Positions 1-9,520 of a DNA stretch of 64,000 bases are shown here, in pieces. The DNA comes from a virus: the IMG/VR virus record IMGVR_UViG_3300025133_009407, positions 1 through 64,000 of that record. One strand, 5' to 3'. Position numbers and translations under genes: made by a program. How positions within the stretch are numbered: the stretch's first letter is position 1; every line of letters starts with the position of its first letter. The notes below the pieces were generated by a model. That model had not been told where the DNA came from and ran no database searches. It worked only from the letters and a program-made list of their open reading frames with translations.

Positions 1-1
1 A

Positions 2-505
2 TCAAAAGTAGCTAAGCCAAAATATTATTTCGAATGCAACATTCTTGATCAATTGGCTCCAATTCAAAAGAAACATCGTGGCAAACGGCTTCCACAGGTA
101 GAGATCGTTCAGGAGCGTTTTGAGAGCATTGTACCCCTAATGAATACCTGTGACTGCCTTGTAAGCGCGGCGTCCTCTGAGGGCTTCGGGCTGCCTCTGC
201 TGGAGGGTTTGGCGGCTGGGATGATTGTGGTTGCTCCGAACTGCTCTGGTCAGTTGGATTTCTTAAATCCAAAGAATTCTTTGCTTGTTGATGTAAAAGA
301 GGTCGATGCCGATAAGAGATATCAATATTGGCGAGCAAGTGAGGGAGCAAAGACTTGGCTTCCATCTAGAGATTCTTTGGCAGAACAGATGCTTAATGTA
401 TATCGTAATGAAAATTTATTGAAGAAAGAATTTAAAATAGAGACAGATAGAATTCTTAAAGAATTTACATGGAAAAATGCTGCAAAAAGTATTTTAGAAA
501 TATAG
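2..505 (+). CDS. Glycosyltransferase, GT4/GT1-like C-terminal part (5' end outside window)
   Basis: The frame is open from base 2 to the TAG at 503-505, so the gene begins left of the window. The visible 167 residues are the C-terminal half of a GT-B glycosyltransferase. The sequence CLVSAASSEGFGLPLLEGLA has the E-G-F-G-x-x-x-x-E pattern that binds the nucleotide-sugar donor, followed by the usual invariant-looking AGMIVVAPNCSGQLDF strand. A charged helical tail follows. By family it transfers a sugar from a nucleotide donor to a growing glycan; donor and acceptor cannot be told. It opens the glycan island that continues to about 24.9 kb. An inner TTG at 53 is only an artefact of the cut edge. 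Confidence 0.85.
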   Translation, partial: SKVAKPKYYFECNILDQLAPIQKKHRGKRLPQVEIVQERFESIVPLMNTCDCLVSAASSEGFGLPLLEGLAAGMIVVAPNCSGQLDFLNPKNSLLVDVKEVDADKRYQYWRASEGAKTWLPSRDSLAEQMLNVYRNENLLKKEFKIETDRILKEFTWKNAAKSILEI

Positions 506-575
506 AGTTTAATGTTAGAGATAAGTAATATATTTTTTATTAATATTTCAAATACTAACTAGAGGATCCGAATAT

Positions 576-1475
576 ATGTCAGCTGCAGCGAATCACCTTA
601 AATTACTTGAGAGCGAAGCCATCCACATTATGCGGGAGGTTGTTGCTGAGTTTGATAACCCAGTAATGTTATGGTCGGTTGGCAAAGATAGCGGATGTTT
701 GCTGCGTATAGCTAGGAAAGCCTTTTATCCTGGCCCGATTCCATTCCCACTGATGCATATTGACACTGGTTTTAAGTTTCCTCAAATGATACAGTTTCGT
801 GATGATATGGCTAAAAAATTAGGATTTCGCCTAATTGTTGAGCAGAAACTAGAGGCTATTGCGAGCGGAATGAATCCACATAAATTCGGAGTGGAGCGCT
901 GCTGTGGAGCATTAAAGACTCAGGGGTTGTTGAGCGCCATAAAAAAGCATAAATTTGATGCAGCAATCGGAGGCGCGCGCCGTGAAGAAGAACGCTCTAG
1001 AGCTAAAGAAAGAGTGTTTTCATTTCGAGATGAATATGGTCAATGGGATCCGAAACGCCAACGACCAGAGCTATGGAGCTTATATAACACAAAAATATCT
1101 GATGACGAAAGCATTAGAGTATTTCCGTTATCCAATTGGACCGAAGCTAATATATGGCAGTATATTAAGCAAGAAGAGATTCCAATCGTGCCGTTATATT
1201 TTGCTGAGTCACGCAAGGTGGTACAGCGCGGAAAGATCCTCCTTCCTTACGTGGAAAGTTACGGCAGTAAACAGGATGATAAGATCATAGAAACAACCTG
1301 TCGATATAGATCCCTTGGATGTATGCCTTGTACTGGCGCTATTGAATCAGACGCAACTACATTAGATGAGATTGTTCACGAAGCCCTGACTACTACTCGC
1401 TCAGAACGTGAGACTAGAGTAATTGATCATGGCTCTAATACAATGGAGGACAAGAAGCGTGAAGGATACTTCTAA
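576..1475 (+). CDS. cysD: Sulfate adenylyltransferase subunit 2 (ATP sulfurylase small subunit)
   Basis: This 299-residue protein matches CysD over its full length. The N-terminus has the [16 protein letters not shown] helix. The PP-loop SVGKDSG lies at residues 34-40, followed by the [20 protein letters not shown] stretch, and the protein ends in the hallmark KKREGYF. CysD is the catalytic subunit of the CysDN complex, which makes adenosine 5'-phosphosulfate (APS) from ATP and sulfate. The start is an ATG with an AGAGGA ribosome site about 9 bases upstream. The end overlaps the start of cysN, so the pair is likely co-translated. The placement inside a glycan island with four sulfotransferases points to sulfate donor supply rather than cysteine synthesis; that is inference. 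Confidence 0.95.
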   Translation: MSAAANHLKLLESEAIHIMREVVAEFDNPVMLWSVGKDSGCLLRIARKAFYPGPIPFPLMHIDTGFKFPQMIQFRDDMAKKLGFRLIVEQKLEAIASGMNPHKFGVERCCGALKTQGLLSAIKKHKFDAAIGGARREEERSRAKERVFSFRDEYGQWDPKRQRPELWSLYNTKISDDESIRVFPLSNWTEANIWQYIKQEEIPIVPLYFAESRKVVQRGKILLPYVESYGSKQDDKIIETTCRYRSLGCMPCTGAIESDATTLDEIVHEALTTTRSERETRVIDHGSNTMEDKKREGYF

Positions 1476-2766
1476 ACTAGACGCCACCAAGAGCATATTG
1501 AGCCAGCGCATGGAGTTATTGAGATTTACAACTGCCGGCTCAGTAGACGACGGAAAGAGCACGCTTATAGGTCGGTTGCTGCACGATAGTAAGAATATTT
1601 TTGATGATCAGCTTGAAGCTGCAAGACAGGCTACAGAGGGCATGGGCAGAGTCGGTGTAGATCTTGCTTTAATTACAGACGGTCTAAAGGCCGAACGTGA
1701 GCAAGGCATCACTATTGATGTGGCATACAGATACTTCTCTACTCCACGTCGTTCGTTTATTATTGCAGATACGCCTGGACACGTTCAATATACGCGAAAT
1801 ATGGTCACCGGAGCATCAACTGCCAATGCAGCTTTGATCCTGATAGACGCACGTCATGGAGTATTGACTCAAACAAAGAGGCATACTTTTATAGCTTCAC
1901 TGCTAGGTATTCCTCATATTATCATTGCGGTTAACAAAATGGACCTAGTGAGCTATTCGGAAAAAGCCTTTGAAGATGTCTGCTCTAGCTTTAGAAAATG
2001 GGCAGCCAAATTAAATCTGGGTGATATTAGATTTTTACCAATTAGTGCTATAAACGGTGATATGGTAGTAGATCGTGGTGACAATATGGATTGGTACCAG
2101 GGACAAACGTTGTTGGGTCAGTTAGAGACCTTAGAGGTTGGTTCGGATATTAATCTAATTGACCTTAGATTTCCTGTACAGTTAGTATCGCGGCCACAAA
2201 CTGCAGACTTACATGATTTTCGTGGCTACATGGGAAAGGTTGAATCAGGCATTATCAGGGTTGGAGATGAAGTAGTTGTATTGCCAAGTAGGTGCTCAAG
2301 TAGGGTAAAGTCAATCCACACATTTGATGGAGATATACAGGAAGCTTCAGCCCCAATGTCTATATGCTTATCTTTGGATGACGATATAGACATTAGCAGA
2401 GGAGATATGATAGTAAAGTCGGGCAATCTCCCTCGTCAAGAGCAGAAGTTCGAAGCTACATTATGCTGGATGAGCGAAAGCTCTCTTGAGATTAATAAAA
2501 AATACTTAATTAAGCATTCCACACAAACAGTAAAGAGTCTAATCACTGACCTTCGTTACAGGATCGACGTCAATACTCTTCATCGAAATGAAGAATCAAC
2601 CAAATTAGAGTTGAATGAAATTGGTCGCGTATACATTAAGACTTATAGCCCACTATTTATCGATGATTATAGTAATAATCGTGGAACTGGAGGTTTCATC
2701 TTGATTGATCCAGACACAAACGATACGGTAGCTGCAGGAATGATTCAAAAGCACGTTGAAGTATAG
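1459..2766 (+). CDS. cysN: Sulfate adenylyltransferase subunit 1 (regulatory GTPase of ATP sulfurylase)
   Basis: I place the start at GTG 1459 because GGAGG lies at 1445-1449, and the 17-base overlap with cysD is typical of this pair. The 435-residue product has EF-Tu-type GTPase motifs: G1 GSVDDGKS at residues 27-34, DTPGH, and NKMD. Two beta-barrel domains follow. CysN couples GTP hydrolysis to APS formation by CysD. It ends without a C-terminal APS-kinase domain, so it is CysN and not the NodQ/CysNC fusion. PAPS synthesis therefore needs an APS kinase from elsewhere in the phage genome or from the host. A TATAAATA sequence follows at 2780. Confidence 0.95.
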   Translation: MKDTSKLDATKSILSQRMELLRFTTAGSVDDGKSTLIGRLLHDSKNIFDDQLEAARQATEGMGRVGVDLALITDGLKAEREQGITIDVAYRYFSTPRRSFIIADTPGHVQYTRNMVTGASTANAALILIDARHGVLTQTKRHTFIASLLGIPHIIIAVNKMDLVSYSEKAFEDVCSSFRKWAAKLNLGDIRFLPISAINGDMVVDRGDNMDWYQGQTLLGQLETLEVGSDINLIDLRFPVQLVSRPQTADLHDFRGYMGKVESGIIRVGDEVVVLPSRCSSRVKSIHTFDGDIQEASAPMSICLSLDDDIDISRGDMIVKSGNLPRQEQKFEATLCWMSESSLEINKKYLIKHSTQTVKSLITDLRYRIDVNTLHRNEESTKLELNEIGRVYIKTYSPLFIDDYSNNRGTGGFILIDPDTNDTVAAGMIQKHVEV

Positions 2767-2779
2767 CTAGAATTTCTCA

Positions 2780-2787
2780 TATAAATA
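2780..2787 (+). promoter_or_regulatory. Possible T4-type late promoter (TATAAATA)
   Basis: The octamer TATAAATA matches the T4-family late-promoter -10 box exactly. It lies in the 58-base gap between cysN and the next gene, about 38 bases before that start codon. T4 late promoters need no -35 box, and none is obvious here. In AT-rich DNA an octamer like this can occur by chance, so this is only a candidate. Confidence 0.3.
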
Positions 2788-2824
2788 TATATTCAACATA
2801 GTACAATGTTGGTATGGATTTTAG

Positions 2825-4303
2825 ATGAGAATATTAGATCTGAACGATAAATCGGCATGGAAGCTTAGCAATGCGACCAAAGTTGAAGATGGAGTTGTCC
2901 TAAAGTCTAACGGAAGAATTGAGGCAGTCCTGTCTGCCGGCGGTAAGCTATTTTTTAAAATAGTCTCTAAAAACATATCTGGAAATGGAAGTTTATGTAT
3001 TAGACTTCTTGATAAAGATGAAAATATAATCTTTTTGAAAGATTTAAAATTTACAAGCAAGGCCTGGACAGAAAAGAGCCTTGTTTTTAGCATTTCCGCA
3101 AAGCTTAAAGGCTCAAGGCTGCAAATTTTTAGACCAAAAAATTCATTTGGAAGATTGCAAATTGGAAGGATAGTCATCGAAGGCGAAGCGGAAGTCGCCC
3201 CCAAGAAGAAGAAGGTTAAAAAATTATTATCATCACAGGTTTTGGTAACGGCAGAAACTCAAAAACGCTTGGCTGTTATAATTCCGTATGGCATTTACGG
3301 TGGCGGAGAAATTTATCTAAGAAATTTATTCTCTAATTTAGAAAATCCGTTTATTACTGATTTTATTTATTTGGCAAAAAATCCATTGCAATATAGAGTT
3401 ACAAACCCTAAAATTAACCACCTTCTCGCGAAGAATATATCTCAACTAGAAGCTGTCTTATCTACAAATAATTACGATATAATTGTTTATTACAACAGCA
3501 AGAGAGTATACGAATCTTTATCTAATTTGAAAATAAGATCTGAAATTATAGAGATTTATCATAGCAATTTTATTTGGTCAGATGCAGTTGCCAGTCTAAG
3601 TAGTCGCAACGGAGTTAACAGGATTTTTAGGATCTCAGATAGCTTGTGCCATAATATCTCTGGAGTTGATGATATTTGCACAGTTCCAGTCGGAATAGAC
3701 CCCAGCCTGTTTCAAAGAAAAAACTCAAGAAAGAATCATGACAAAAGAATATGCTTCGGGTTAGTCGCTAGACTATCTCCTGAAAAAAATATTAAATATG
3801 CAATCGATTTAATTGCATCAAATTCAGATATGAAGCTATCCATTATTGGTGACGGACCATTGAGATCCGCTCTTTCTTCATATATTAGAGAAAACAGTAT
3901 CAAAAATGTTGAGCTAGTTGGGTATGTAGAAAAGCCTGAAGAATATTATAATGAGTTTGACGCATTTATCTTGACTTCAAAGATAGAGGGGACGCCGATA
4001 TCAATATTGGAAGCCATGTCTTTCGGGCTTCCAATATTCTCAACAGATGTTGGAGAAATAAGATCAAACTTCGGACATTTAGATAATTTTCATTTTCTAA
4101 CTGGGAATCTAAATGATGACACATCTATTTTGATTAAGAATTCTGATAAAAAATGTTTATTTAATAATCTAAGGGAATATATTATAGAAAATCATAATAT
4201 ACGGTCAAATTCAAATTTGTTCTTTAATTTACTATTAAAGAATATGCTATTTACGGTTCTGGCCGATCCTGAAAAAACGACTCTTTCTGGAAGGTTTTAT
4301 TGA
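2825..4303 (+). CDS. Glycosyltransferase (GT4-like) with an N-terminal beta-rich domain
   Basis: The 492-residue protein has two parts. Residues 1 to about 125 form an alternating, strand-rich segment with no motif I recognise; it resembles a small carbohydrate-binding or jelly-roll module. After a lysine-rich linker the GT-B fold begins with RLAVIIPYGIYGGGEIYLRN. The donor-site region reads SKIEGTPISILEAMSFGLP, the E-x7-E motif of retaining GT4 enzymes, preceded by FGLVARLSPEKN. Role: sugar transfer in the glycan pathway. Its stop overlaps the next start (TGATG). The N-terminal module could target the enzyme to its acceptor; that is inference. Confidence 0.85.
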   Translation: MRILDLNDKSAWKLSNATKVEDGVVLKSNGRIEAVLSAGGKLFFKIVSKNISGNGSLCIRLLDKDENIIFLKDLKFTSKAWTEKSLVFSISAKLKGSRLQIFRPKNSFGRLQIGRIVIEGEAEVAPKKKKVKKLLSSQVLVTAETQKRLAVIIPYGIYGGGEIYLRNLFSNLENPFITDFIYLAKNPLQYRVTNPKINHLLAKNISQLEAVLSTNNYDIIVYYNSKRVYESLSNLKIRSEIIEIYHSNFIWSDAVASLSSRNGVNRIFRISDSLCHNISGVDDICTVPVGIDPSLFQRKNSRKNHDKRICFGLVARLSPEKNIKYAIDLIASNSDMKLSIIGDGPLRSALSSYIRENSIKNVELVGYVEKPEEYYNEFDAFILTSKIEGTPISILEAMSFGLPIFSTDVGEIRSNFGHLDNFHFLTGNLNDDTSILIKNSDKKCLFNNLREYIIENHNIRSNSNLFFNLLLKNMLFTVLADPEKTTLSGRFY

Positions 4304-5430
4304 TGGTTAATAAACTTCCTGCAATTAGACTTTTTGGAAATCCACAACTGTATACTGGGTATGGAAATGCCACCTATAATCTAAGTATGGCCCTATCTGA
4401 ATCTTCTGTTGATACAAGGTTTGAGCTTTGGGGTCCAAACTCATCTTGCAAAAGTGAGTTCAATGATTTCAGCGGAAAGCCTAAGATCGATTTATACATT
4501 CAAACTCCGCCTTTTTCTAGGCATAGATCAAATAATTATAAAATAGGATATTTCTATTGGGAGGCAGATACGCTCCCTCGGGCCTGGGCCAAAGATATTC
4601 GATCCAGTATTGACGAAATTTGGGTTCCGTGCAAGCTGACGGCTAATGCATGCAGAAAGGCCGGGTTTAATGGCCCAATAGAAATCCTTCCAACGCCGGG
4701 GAGGATAGTTGGTGGCTATGAAGAGGTTCAGTTCCCAAGCGAAGCATCTTCAGAGTTCGTCCTATCTGACACTATTTTTAAGTTTTACTCTATTTTTCAA
4801 TGGAACAAAAGAAAGGGCTATGATCAGCTTCTTCGAGGATATTTTAAAGAATTTTCTTCGAAAGATAATGTCATTTTGATTTTAAAAGTCAACCCCATAA
4901 AGCACAGTGGTCATGGTCTCTCAAGGATAAAGACAGATATAATTAGAGCCAAAAATTCTATTAAGAGAAAGCCGGATGATTTTCCAAAAATATTTGTCTG
5001 TACCGACAACCTTTCAAGGGCCGCTATCAATGGGCTTCACAAGGCCTGTGACGCCTTTGTGCTGCCCCATAGAGGTGAGGGGTGGGGCATGCCGATACAT
5101 GACGCCATAATGCACGGAAACCATGTCGTTGTCACAAGGTTTGGTGGAATCACAGAGTACTTAGATGATGAAAATTCTTTTATCATAAATCATGATATCC
5201 GACCTGTAAAAAGAATGGATTGGAATCCCTGGTATGGTACTTATCAGAATTGGGCTCATCCAAGAACTTTTTCTTTAAGAAAGAATATGCGTGCTCTCTA
5301 TGAGGGCAGAGGCAAATTCTCTAATAAACTAATTAATTTAGAAAAATTAAATTCTAAATTTTCTATAAATGCATGTTCGTCAAATATAGAAGCATTGTTA
5401 TCCAAGAACAGATTTTCGAGATTTAAATAA
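4303..5430 (+). CDS. Glycosyltransferase, GT-B fold
   Basis: The start is ATG 4303, which shares bases with the previous TGA; an in-frame TTG at 4300 is less likely. The 375-residue product begins with a short strand and a glycine-rich turn (FGNPQLYTGYGNATYNL). It carries IFQWNKRKGYDQLLRGYF in the middle and HRGEGWGMPIHDAIMHG near the C-terminus, the GEGWGMPxxDA variant of the donor-binding motif. That combination is typical of GT4-like enzymes in polysaccharide clusters. No signal peptide or membrane segment is visible, so it should act in the cytoplasm. It ends in TAATG overlap with the next gene. Confidence 0.85.
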   Translation: MVNKLPAIRLFGNPQLYTGYGNATYNLSMALSESSVDTRFELWGPNSSCKSEFNDFSGKPKIDLYIQTPPFSRHRSNNYKIGYFYWEADTLPRAWAKDIRSSIDEIWVPCKLTANACRKAGFNGPIEILPTPGRIVGGYEEVQFPSEASSEFVLSDTIFKFYSIFQWNKRKGYDQLLRGYFKEFSSKDNVILILKVNPIKHSGHGLSRIKTDIIRAKNSIKRKPDDFPKIFVCTDNLSRAAINGLHKACDAFVLPHRGEGWGMPIHDAIMHGNHVVVTRFGGITEYLDDENSFIINHDIRPVKRMDWNPWYGTYQNWAHPRTFSLRKNMRALYEGRGKFSNKLINLEKLNSKFSINACSSNIEALLSKNRFSRFK

Positions 5431-6365
5431 TGAAAAATAATTATAGAATAGCAGACTGGCTGGTCCACGGCGGGCATCAGTATGAGTTTTTTAAGACTGG
5501 ACATAGATTTTTTTGTTCGTCCCCAAAGGGTCCTGCTCCAAGCCCCGATAATCTTGGCCGGCCTCGAAATAGAAACGTCATCTACTTAAGTCAAGCAGCT
5601 CTCAATCAAAAGAGAGTTGATATAATTATGGTTAGAAGTGTTGTGAATAAAAATAGATACAAATCTATTAGACATAACACTCCCAATAAGAGACCAGCCG
5701 GTATAGCAGTAATTCAAACTCCACATCCCTTTCCTGTTCCTAGATGGGTAAAGTGTATGGTTTGGAATTCTGAATATTCAATGAAAAAGTACAAAAGCAT
5801 GTATTCTGGGATAAAGCACTATTATATCCCTCATGGCTTTGATCCTGGCGAGTTTAAGAATTTAGATCTTCCAAGAAAGAAGATGATGTTAGCTGCAGTA
5901 AGCGTTTTTGAGAAAAGAGGACTAGATCTTGGCTTTAAAGATTGGAAGTGGACCTCAGATCAGCTTGGTGGATCAGCCCTGCTCGGCCATGGCAATGATG
6001 GCTTAGAGGAATCAATTGGTTCATTTCCTCTTAAGAGGTTGGTTAAAGAGTTTAATTCTCACTCTGTCTTCTTAAATACAACGATCAAGAGTGCTATGCC
6101 TCGAACTCGCGCAGAATCTATGATGTGTGGTACCCCGCTGGTTAGTACTTCAAATTATGGTATAACAAAATACTTGAAACATAATAGAAATTGTATGATT
6201 GCTAATACAAAAGAAGATATGTTTAAATTTTGTAAGAAGATAATTGAATCCCCAGCAATGCAAGAAGATTTTGGTTCAGCCGCAAGAGAGACTGCTATAA
6301 AGTATTTTCATATTAAGAAATATTTATCTAGATGGGAAGAGGTCTTTTATGAGGCTACGAGATGA
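5430..6365 (+). CDS. Glycosyltransferase-like protein, GT-B C-terminal pattern
   Basis: This 311-residue protein has a less canonical N-terminus (WLVHGGHQYEFFKTGHRFF). From about residue 125 it follows the GT-B pattern: MVWNSEYSMKKYKSMY (acceptor recognition by a peptide-like N-domain strand), YYIPHGFDPGEF, and then a donor region AMPRTRAESMMCGTPLVSTS in which the second glutamate of E-x7-E is kept in the form RAESMMCGTPLV. It starts at ATG 5430, overlapping the TAA of the previous gene by one base, and overlaps the next gene by four bases. It is probably part of the same transcript; the sugar specificity is unknown. Confidence 0.75.
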   Translation: MKNNYRIADWLVHGGHQYEFFKTGHRFFCSSPKGPAPSPDNLGRPRNRNVIYLSQAALNQKRVDIIMVRSVVNKNRYKSIRHNTPNKRPAGIAVIQTPHPFPVPRWVKCMVWNSEYSMKKYKSMYSGIKHYYIPHGFDPGEFKNLDLPRKKMMLAAVSVFEKRGLDLGFKDWKWTSDQLGGSALLGHGNDGLEESIGSFPLKRLVKEFNSHSVFLNTTIKSAMPRTRAESMMCGTPLVSTSNYGITKYLKHNRNCMIANTKEDMFKFCKKIIESPAMQEDFGSAARETAIKYFHIKKYLSRWEEVFYEATR

Positions 6366-7048
6366 ATGATTCGATTATTATATGTATAGGAACAATTGAC
6401 TCACCGACATTTAATAAATGCAAAAAAATAATTGACAAACTTGCTTCTACAAACAAGAATGTAATAAAGGTTGCTGTCATTAGAAACAAAAGCCCTCAAG
6501 CTGCTTGGTTAAACGCCATGAGAACAGAGTCGGTTGGAGCGAAATGGTGCCTGCAAATAGACGAAGATATGTATCTGAAAGATAACGCAATTAAAGATCT
6601 TTTGAGATTTGCAAAAAAGAAAGAAAAAAGTGGAATTAAAATTCTAAATGCGTCCTCTCTTTTGTATGATATTTTTTTAAAAAGAAATGTTGGATCCTTA
6701 AAACTATGGAACGTTGAAGCTCTGCAGAAGTTGGAGTTCAGAGATATTCTTGGTGGTGATCGTGATTTTGCAAAAAGAGCTGGAAAATTAGGCTATACAA
6801 ATGTAGAGACAAAAATGGTTCTTGGTTATCACGACTCAGCCCCAACTGCAGATATTGCGTATTCAAAATATTTTGAATATATTCAAAAAATCCGAAAGTT
6901 TTCGGGAGATAAGACCGCGAAGGGATTTGTTACCGTTTTGAAAAGAAAATGGGAAAAAGACAAAGACTACATCTCCAAAAAAGCATATAATGGTGCTTGC
7001 AATGGAATGAAAGTAGCAATAAGAGACAAGACAAAATCGGCTAAATAA
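6362..7048 (+). CDS. Glycosyltransferase-like protein, GT-A (GT2) type
   Basis: The 228-residue product starts by an ATGA overlap. It opens with a strand-helix-strand (IIICIGTIDSPTFNKCKKII). It carries CLQIDEDMYL at about residues 60-70, a DxD-type metal and nucleotide-sugar site, and GGDRDFAKRAGKLGY further on, where many GT2 enzymes have their catalytic acidic residue. The C-terminus is lysine-rich. By family it would be a metal-dependent inverting transferase. It is shorter than most GT2 enzymes, and the assignment rests mainly on the IDED motif and context. Confidence 0.65.
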   Translation: MNDSIIICIGTIDSPTFNKCKKIIDKLASTNKNVIKVAVIRNKSPQAAWLNAMRTESVGAKWCLQIDEDMYLKDNAIKDLLRFAKKKEKSGIKILNASSLLYDIFLKRNVGSLKLWNVEALQKLEFRDILGGDRDFAKRAGKLGYTNVETKMVLGYHDSAPTADIAYSKYFEYIQKIRKFSGDKTAKGFVTVLKRKWEKDKDYISKKAYNGACNGMKVAIRDKTKSAK

Positions 7049-7049
7049 G

Positions 7050-7838
7050 ATGAGCAACAAAGATATGATATTTGTTTTTGGAACTGGACGATGTGGGACT
7101 GTTTCTCTAAGTAAATTTTTTCAAAAAAATACAAACTTTACAGCTTTTCATGAAGGCCTTGGTATTGTAGACGGAAAGCCTGTAGATCTTGGGGTTATGA
7201 CTGAGCTTAACAAGCATATCTACTATACCAAAAGAACTACGAAAGCATACCATAACTCGATTATTTGTTCTGGGAAAACCTTGAATATTATGAAGTCACT
7301 TTTTCATGATCGAGAACAAATATTTTCCAAAATAAATGGACCAATTATCGACATCAATCCATATGAATATAGTTTCATAAATTATATTTATAAGTTATAT
7401 CCTAGTGCAAAATTTGTACATATAGTACGATCAGGCAGAGAGGTTGTTACCTCATATTTGGGTAGGCGGTTTACTTACCCAAATAATATTTCTGAAAATA
7501 AGTATTCTGGCTTTGCAGCAGGAAAGCCTAGGCCGTTAAGTGATGATCCCTGGTTTTCAAAGTGGGACGCTCTCAGCCGTCTCGACAAAACTTGTTGGTT
7601 CTGGAACTATGTAAATAAAGATATAAAGAAAAGACTTAGTTTTCTTCCTAAAGAAAATGTTTTAAATATTAAATTTGAAGATTTAATCCATAAGCCTATT
7701 TGTGATATTTTTTCAGGACTAAACGTAGATATTCTCTCAAAAAATGGTATTGAAACGCACAATGTAGGTAAATATAAAGACGTCGAAAAGATAGCCAATA
7801 TTGATTTCCGACTTTCTAAAATACAATATAAATACTAA
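7050..7838 (+). CDS. P-loop sulfotransferase (first of four)
   Basis: The N-terminus holds the PAPS 5'-phosphosulfate loop FGTGRCGTVSLS at residues 10-21. The 3'-phosphate-binding motif is KFVHIVRSGREVVTSYLG, with Arg and Ser spaced as in the family. These two elements define PAPS-dependent sulfotransferases. At 262 residues it is a normal single-domain enzyme. There is no membrane segment, unlike Golgi enzymes, so it should work in the cytoplasm on a lipid-linked or nucleotide-linked glycan. The context (cysD, cysN and three further sulfotransferases) supports sulfate transfer; the acceptor is unknown. Confidence 0.85.
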   Translation: MSNKDMIFVFGTGRCGTVSLSKFFQKNTNFTAFHEGLGIVDGKPVDLGVMTELNKHIYYTKRTTKAYHNSIICSGKTLNIMKSLFHDREQIFSKINGPIIDINPYEYSFINYIYKLYPSAKFVHIVRSGREVVTSYLGRRFTYPNNISENKYSGFAAGKPRPLSDDPWFSKWDALSRLDKTCWFWNYVNKDIKKRLSFLPKENVLNIKFEDLIHKPICDIFSGLNVDILSKNGIETHNVGKYKDVEKIANIDFRLSKIQYKY

Positions 7839-7867
7839 TTTTTTTATGATTAATATGGAGTTATAAG

Positions 7868-8818
7868 ATGTTAAAAACAATAACAGTTACCGGATGCCTT
7901 GGATTTATTGGCTCTCACTTTGTAGATTTATGTTTAGAAAATGACTGGAAGGTTATTGGGATAGATAATCTAACATATGCTGCGAATTGCGATCTGATCG
8001 AAACCTATTCTAAGCATGATAATTTTTTATTTATCAAAGAAGATATAGCAAAGCTGACAAGCCTGCACGATACTGATTTTATTGTTAATTTTGCAGCAGA
8101 ATCGCACGTTGAAAACAGTATTATTAATTCTGCTCCATTCTTAAATACAAATATATTTGGTGTTCAAAACTTACTGTCATTAATATCTAATAAGTCAAAA
8201 AATTCTGCCCATTGGCCGAAATTTATACACATCAGCACTGACGAGGTGTATGGAGATATTGCTGACGGAGAGCACCATGAGGAAAGCCGATTAATTCCAA
8301 GTAATCCATATGCTGCGTCTAAAGCTTCAGCAGATATGTTGATATTTTCATGGGCAAGAACTTTTGGAGTTAAATATCGAATAATAAGGCCAACCAATAA
8401 TTATGGAAATAGACAATATCATGAGAAACTAATTCCGTTATGTGTTAGGAATCTGAAAAGAGGAAGAGTCATAAACCTTCACAATAAGGGTACTCCTGTT
8501 AGGAATTGGCTTCACGTTAAAGATACAGTAAAAGGTGTCATGCGAGTAATAGAGCATGGGAATGATAACGAGGTTTATAATATAGCAGGCGGATTTGAGC
8601 AAAAAAATATAGATACCGTTAAGAAGATAATAGCTTGCTATGATGATTCTTTAGTTTTCGAAGATTGTGTATCTTTCTCTCATAATCGGGCTGGGCAGGA
8701 TGTTCGTTATGCTCTTAATGATTCTAAACTAAGATCTTTAGGCTGGACTCCTGAGTTGACATTCGATGAGGAAATAGAAAATGTTGTCAATCACTTTAAG
8801 TATAATTTTAAGTGGTAA
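7868..8818 (+). CDS. rfbB: dTDP-glucose 4,6-dehydratase-like (RmlB/RfbB)
   Basis: This is an extended short-chain dehydrogenase of 316 residues. The NAD-binding motif is TGCLGFIGS at the N-terminus and is followed by IDNLTYAANCDLIE, the RmlB form. The active site reads HISTDEVYGD, with the Asp-Glu pair that marks 4,6-dehydratases, and the YxxxK motif is YAASK. The expected reaction is dTDP-glucose to dTDP-4-keto-6-deoxyglucose. An aminotransferase (15366) and a hexapeptide acyltransferase (10800) could take the product to an N-acylated 4-amino-4,6-dideoxy sugar. No RmlA is in the window. A clear GGAG ribosome site precedes the ATG. Confidence 0.85.
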   Translation: MLKTITVTGCLGFIGSHFVDLCLENDWKVIGIDNLTYAANCDLIETYSKHDNFLFIKEDIAKLTSLHDTDFIVNFAAESHVENSIINSAPFLNTNIFGVQNLLSLISNKSKNSAHWPKFIHISTDEVYGDIADGEHHEESRLIPSNPYAASKASADMLIFSWARTFGVKYRIIRPTNNYGNRQYHEKLIPLCVRNLKRGRVINLHNKGTPVRNWLHVKDTVKGVMRVIEHGNDNEVYNIAGGFEQKNIDTVKKIIACYDDSLVFEDCVSFSHNRAGQDVRYALNDSKLRSLGWTPELTFDEEIENVVNHFKYNFKW

Positions 8819-8821
8819 AAA

Positions 8822-9520
8822 ATGTCTATAGCAATCATGCAGCCTTATATATTTCCATATATAGGATACTTTAATCTAATACATTCTGTAGATAAATTTG
8901 TATTCTATGATGATGTAAACTTTATAAAAAAGGGCTGGATTCATAGGAATAAAATATTATCTAGCGATAAAGAGCTTAAGTTTACGATTCCTATACGCAA
9001 AATGAGCCAAAATAAGCTTATTAATGAAAGTTTTATCTCTGAAGCAGATGATTGGAGAAAAAAACTTCTTAAACAAATAACTTACGAATATCATAATGCT
9101 CCAAATTTTGAAGAAATCTTTTCGCTTGTAGAAAAGATTATAACAAAAGATAAGACATCTATTTCTGAATTGGCCGCTTATTCTATCATTGAAATATGCG
9201 ACTTTCTTAATATTAAGAGGATTTTCCTAAAGAGCAGCGACCTTGATGTCTCGACAGCTTTAGGTAGAGCCGAGCGGCTTATCGCCATTACAAAAAGCGA
9301 AGACTGTGATACTTACCATAACTCAATCGGAGGGCAGAAATTGTACAGCAAAGGGCTCTTTGGTGAGTTTAATGTTAACTTGAAGTTTGTCGATCCAGTG
9401 ATTGCAGAGTATAAGCAATTTAAGGACCCATTTATCTCTAGATTATCAATAATTGATATTTTAATGTTTAATACAAAAGAAGAGACGCTTGAGCTTATTG
9501 GGAGTTATAATTTAATATGA
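8822..9520 (+). CDS. WbqC-like family protein
   Basis: The 232-residue product begins AIMQPYIFPYIGYFNLI and continues KFVFYDDVNFIKKGWIHRN, the signature of the WbqC-like family. It also has the later IGGQKLYSK and KFVDPVIAEYKQF blocks at their usual places. WbqC-like proteins sit in O-antigen and capsule clusters beside sugar aminotransferases. Their biochemical role is poorly defined and is often guessed to be acyl or amino-sugar modification. Here it is between rfbB and a methyltransferase, starts three bases after rfbB, and overlaps the next gene by ATGA. The family call is firm; the function is not. Confidence 0.85.
   Translation: MSIAIMQPYIFPYIGYFNLIHSVDKFVFYDDVNFIKKGWIHRNKILSSDKELKFTIPIRKMSQNKLINESFISEADDWRKKLLKQITYEYHNAPNFEEIFSLVEKIITKDKTSISELAAYSIIEICDFLNIKRIFLKSSDLDVSTALGRAERLIAITKSEDCDTYHNSIGGQKLYSKGLFGEFNVNLKFVDPVIAEYKQFKDPFISRLSIIDILMFNTKEETLELIGSYNLI

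Noticed and set aside
955-1290. Overlapping + strand ORF of 111 codons inside cysD
   Set aside because: It is in another frame of a well-supported gene, with no ribosome site or recognisable protein pattern.
1459-2766. CysN fused with APS kinase (NodQ/CysNC type)
   Set aside because: The frame ends after the second beta-barrel domain, and no P-loop kinase domain follows.
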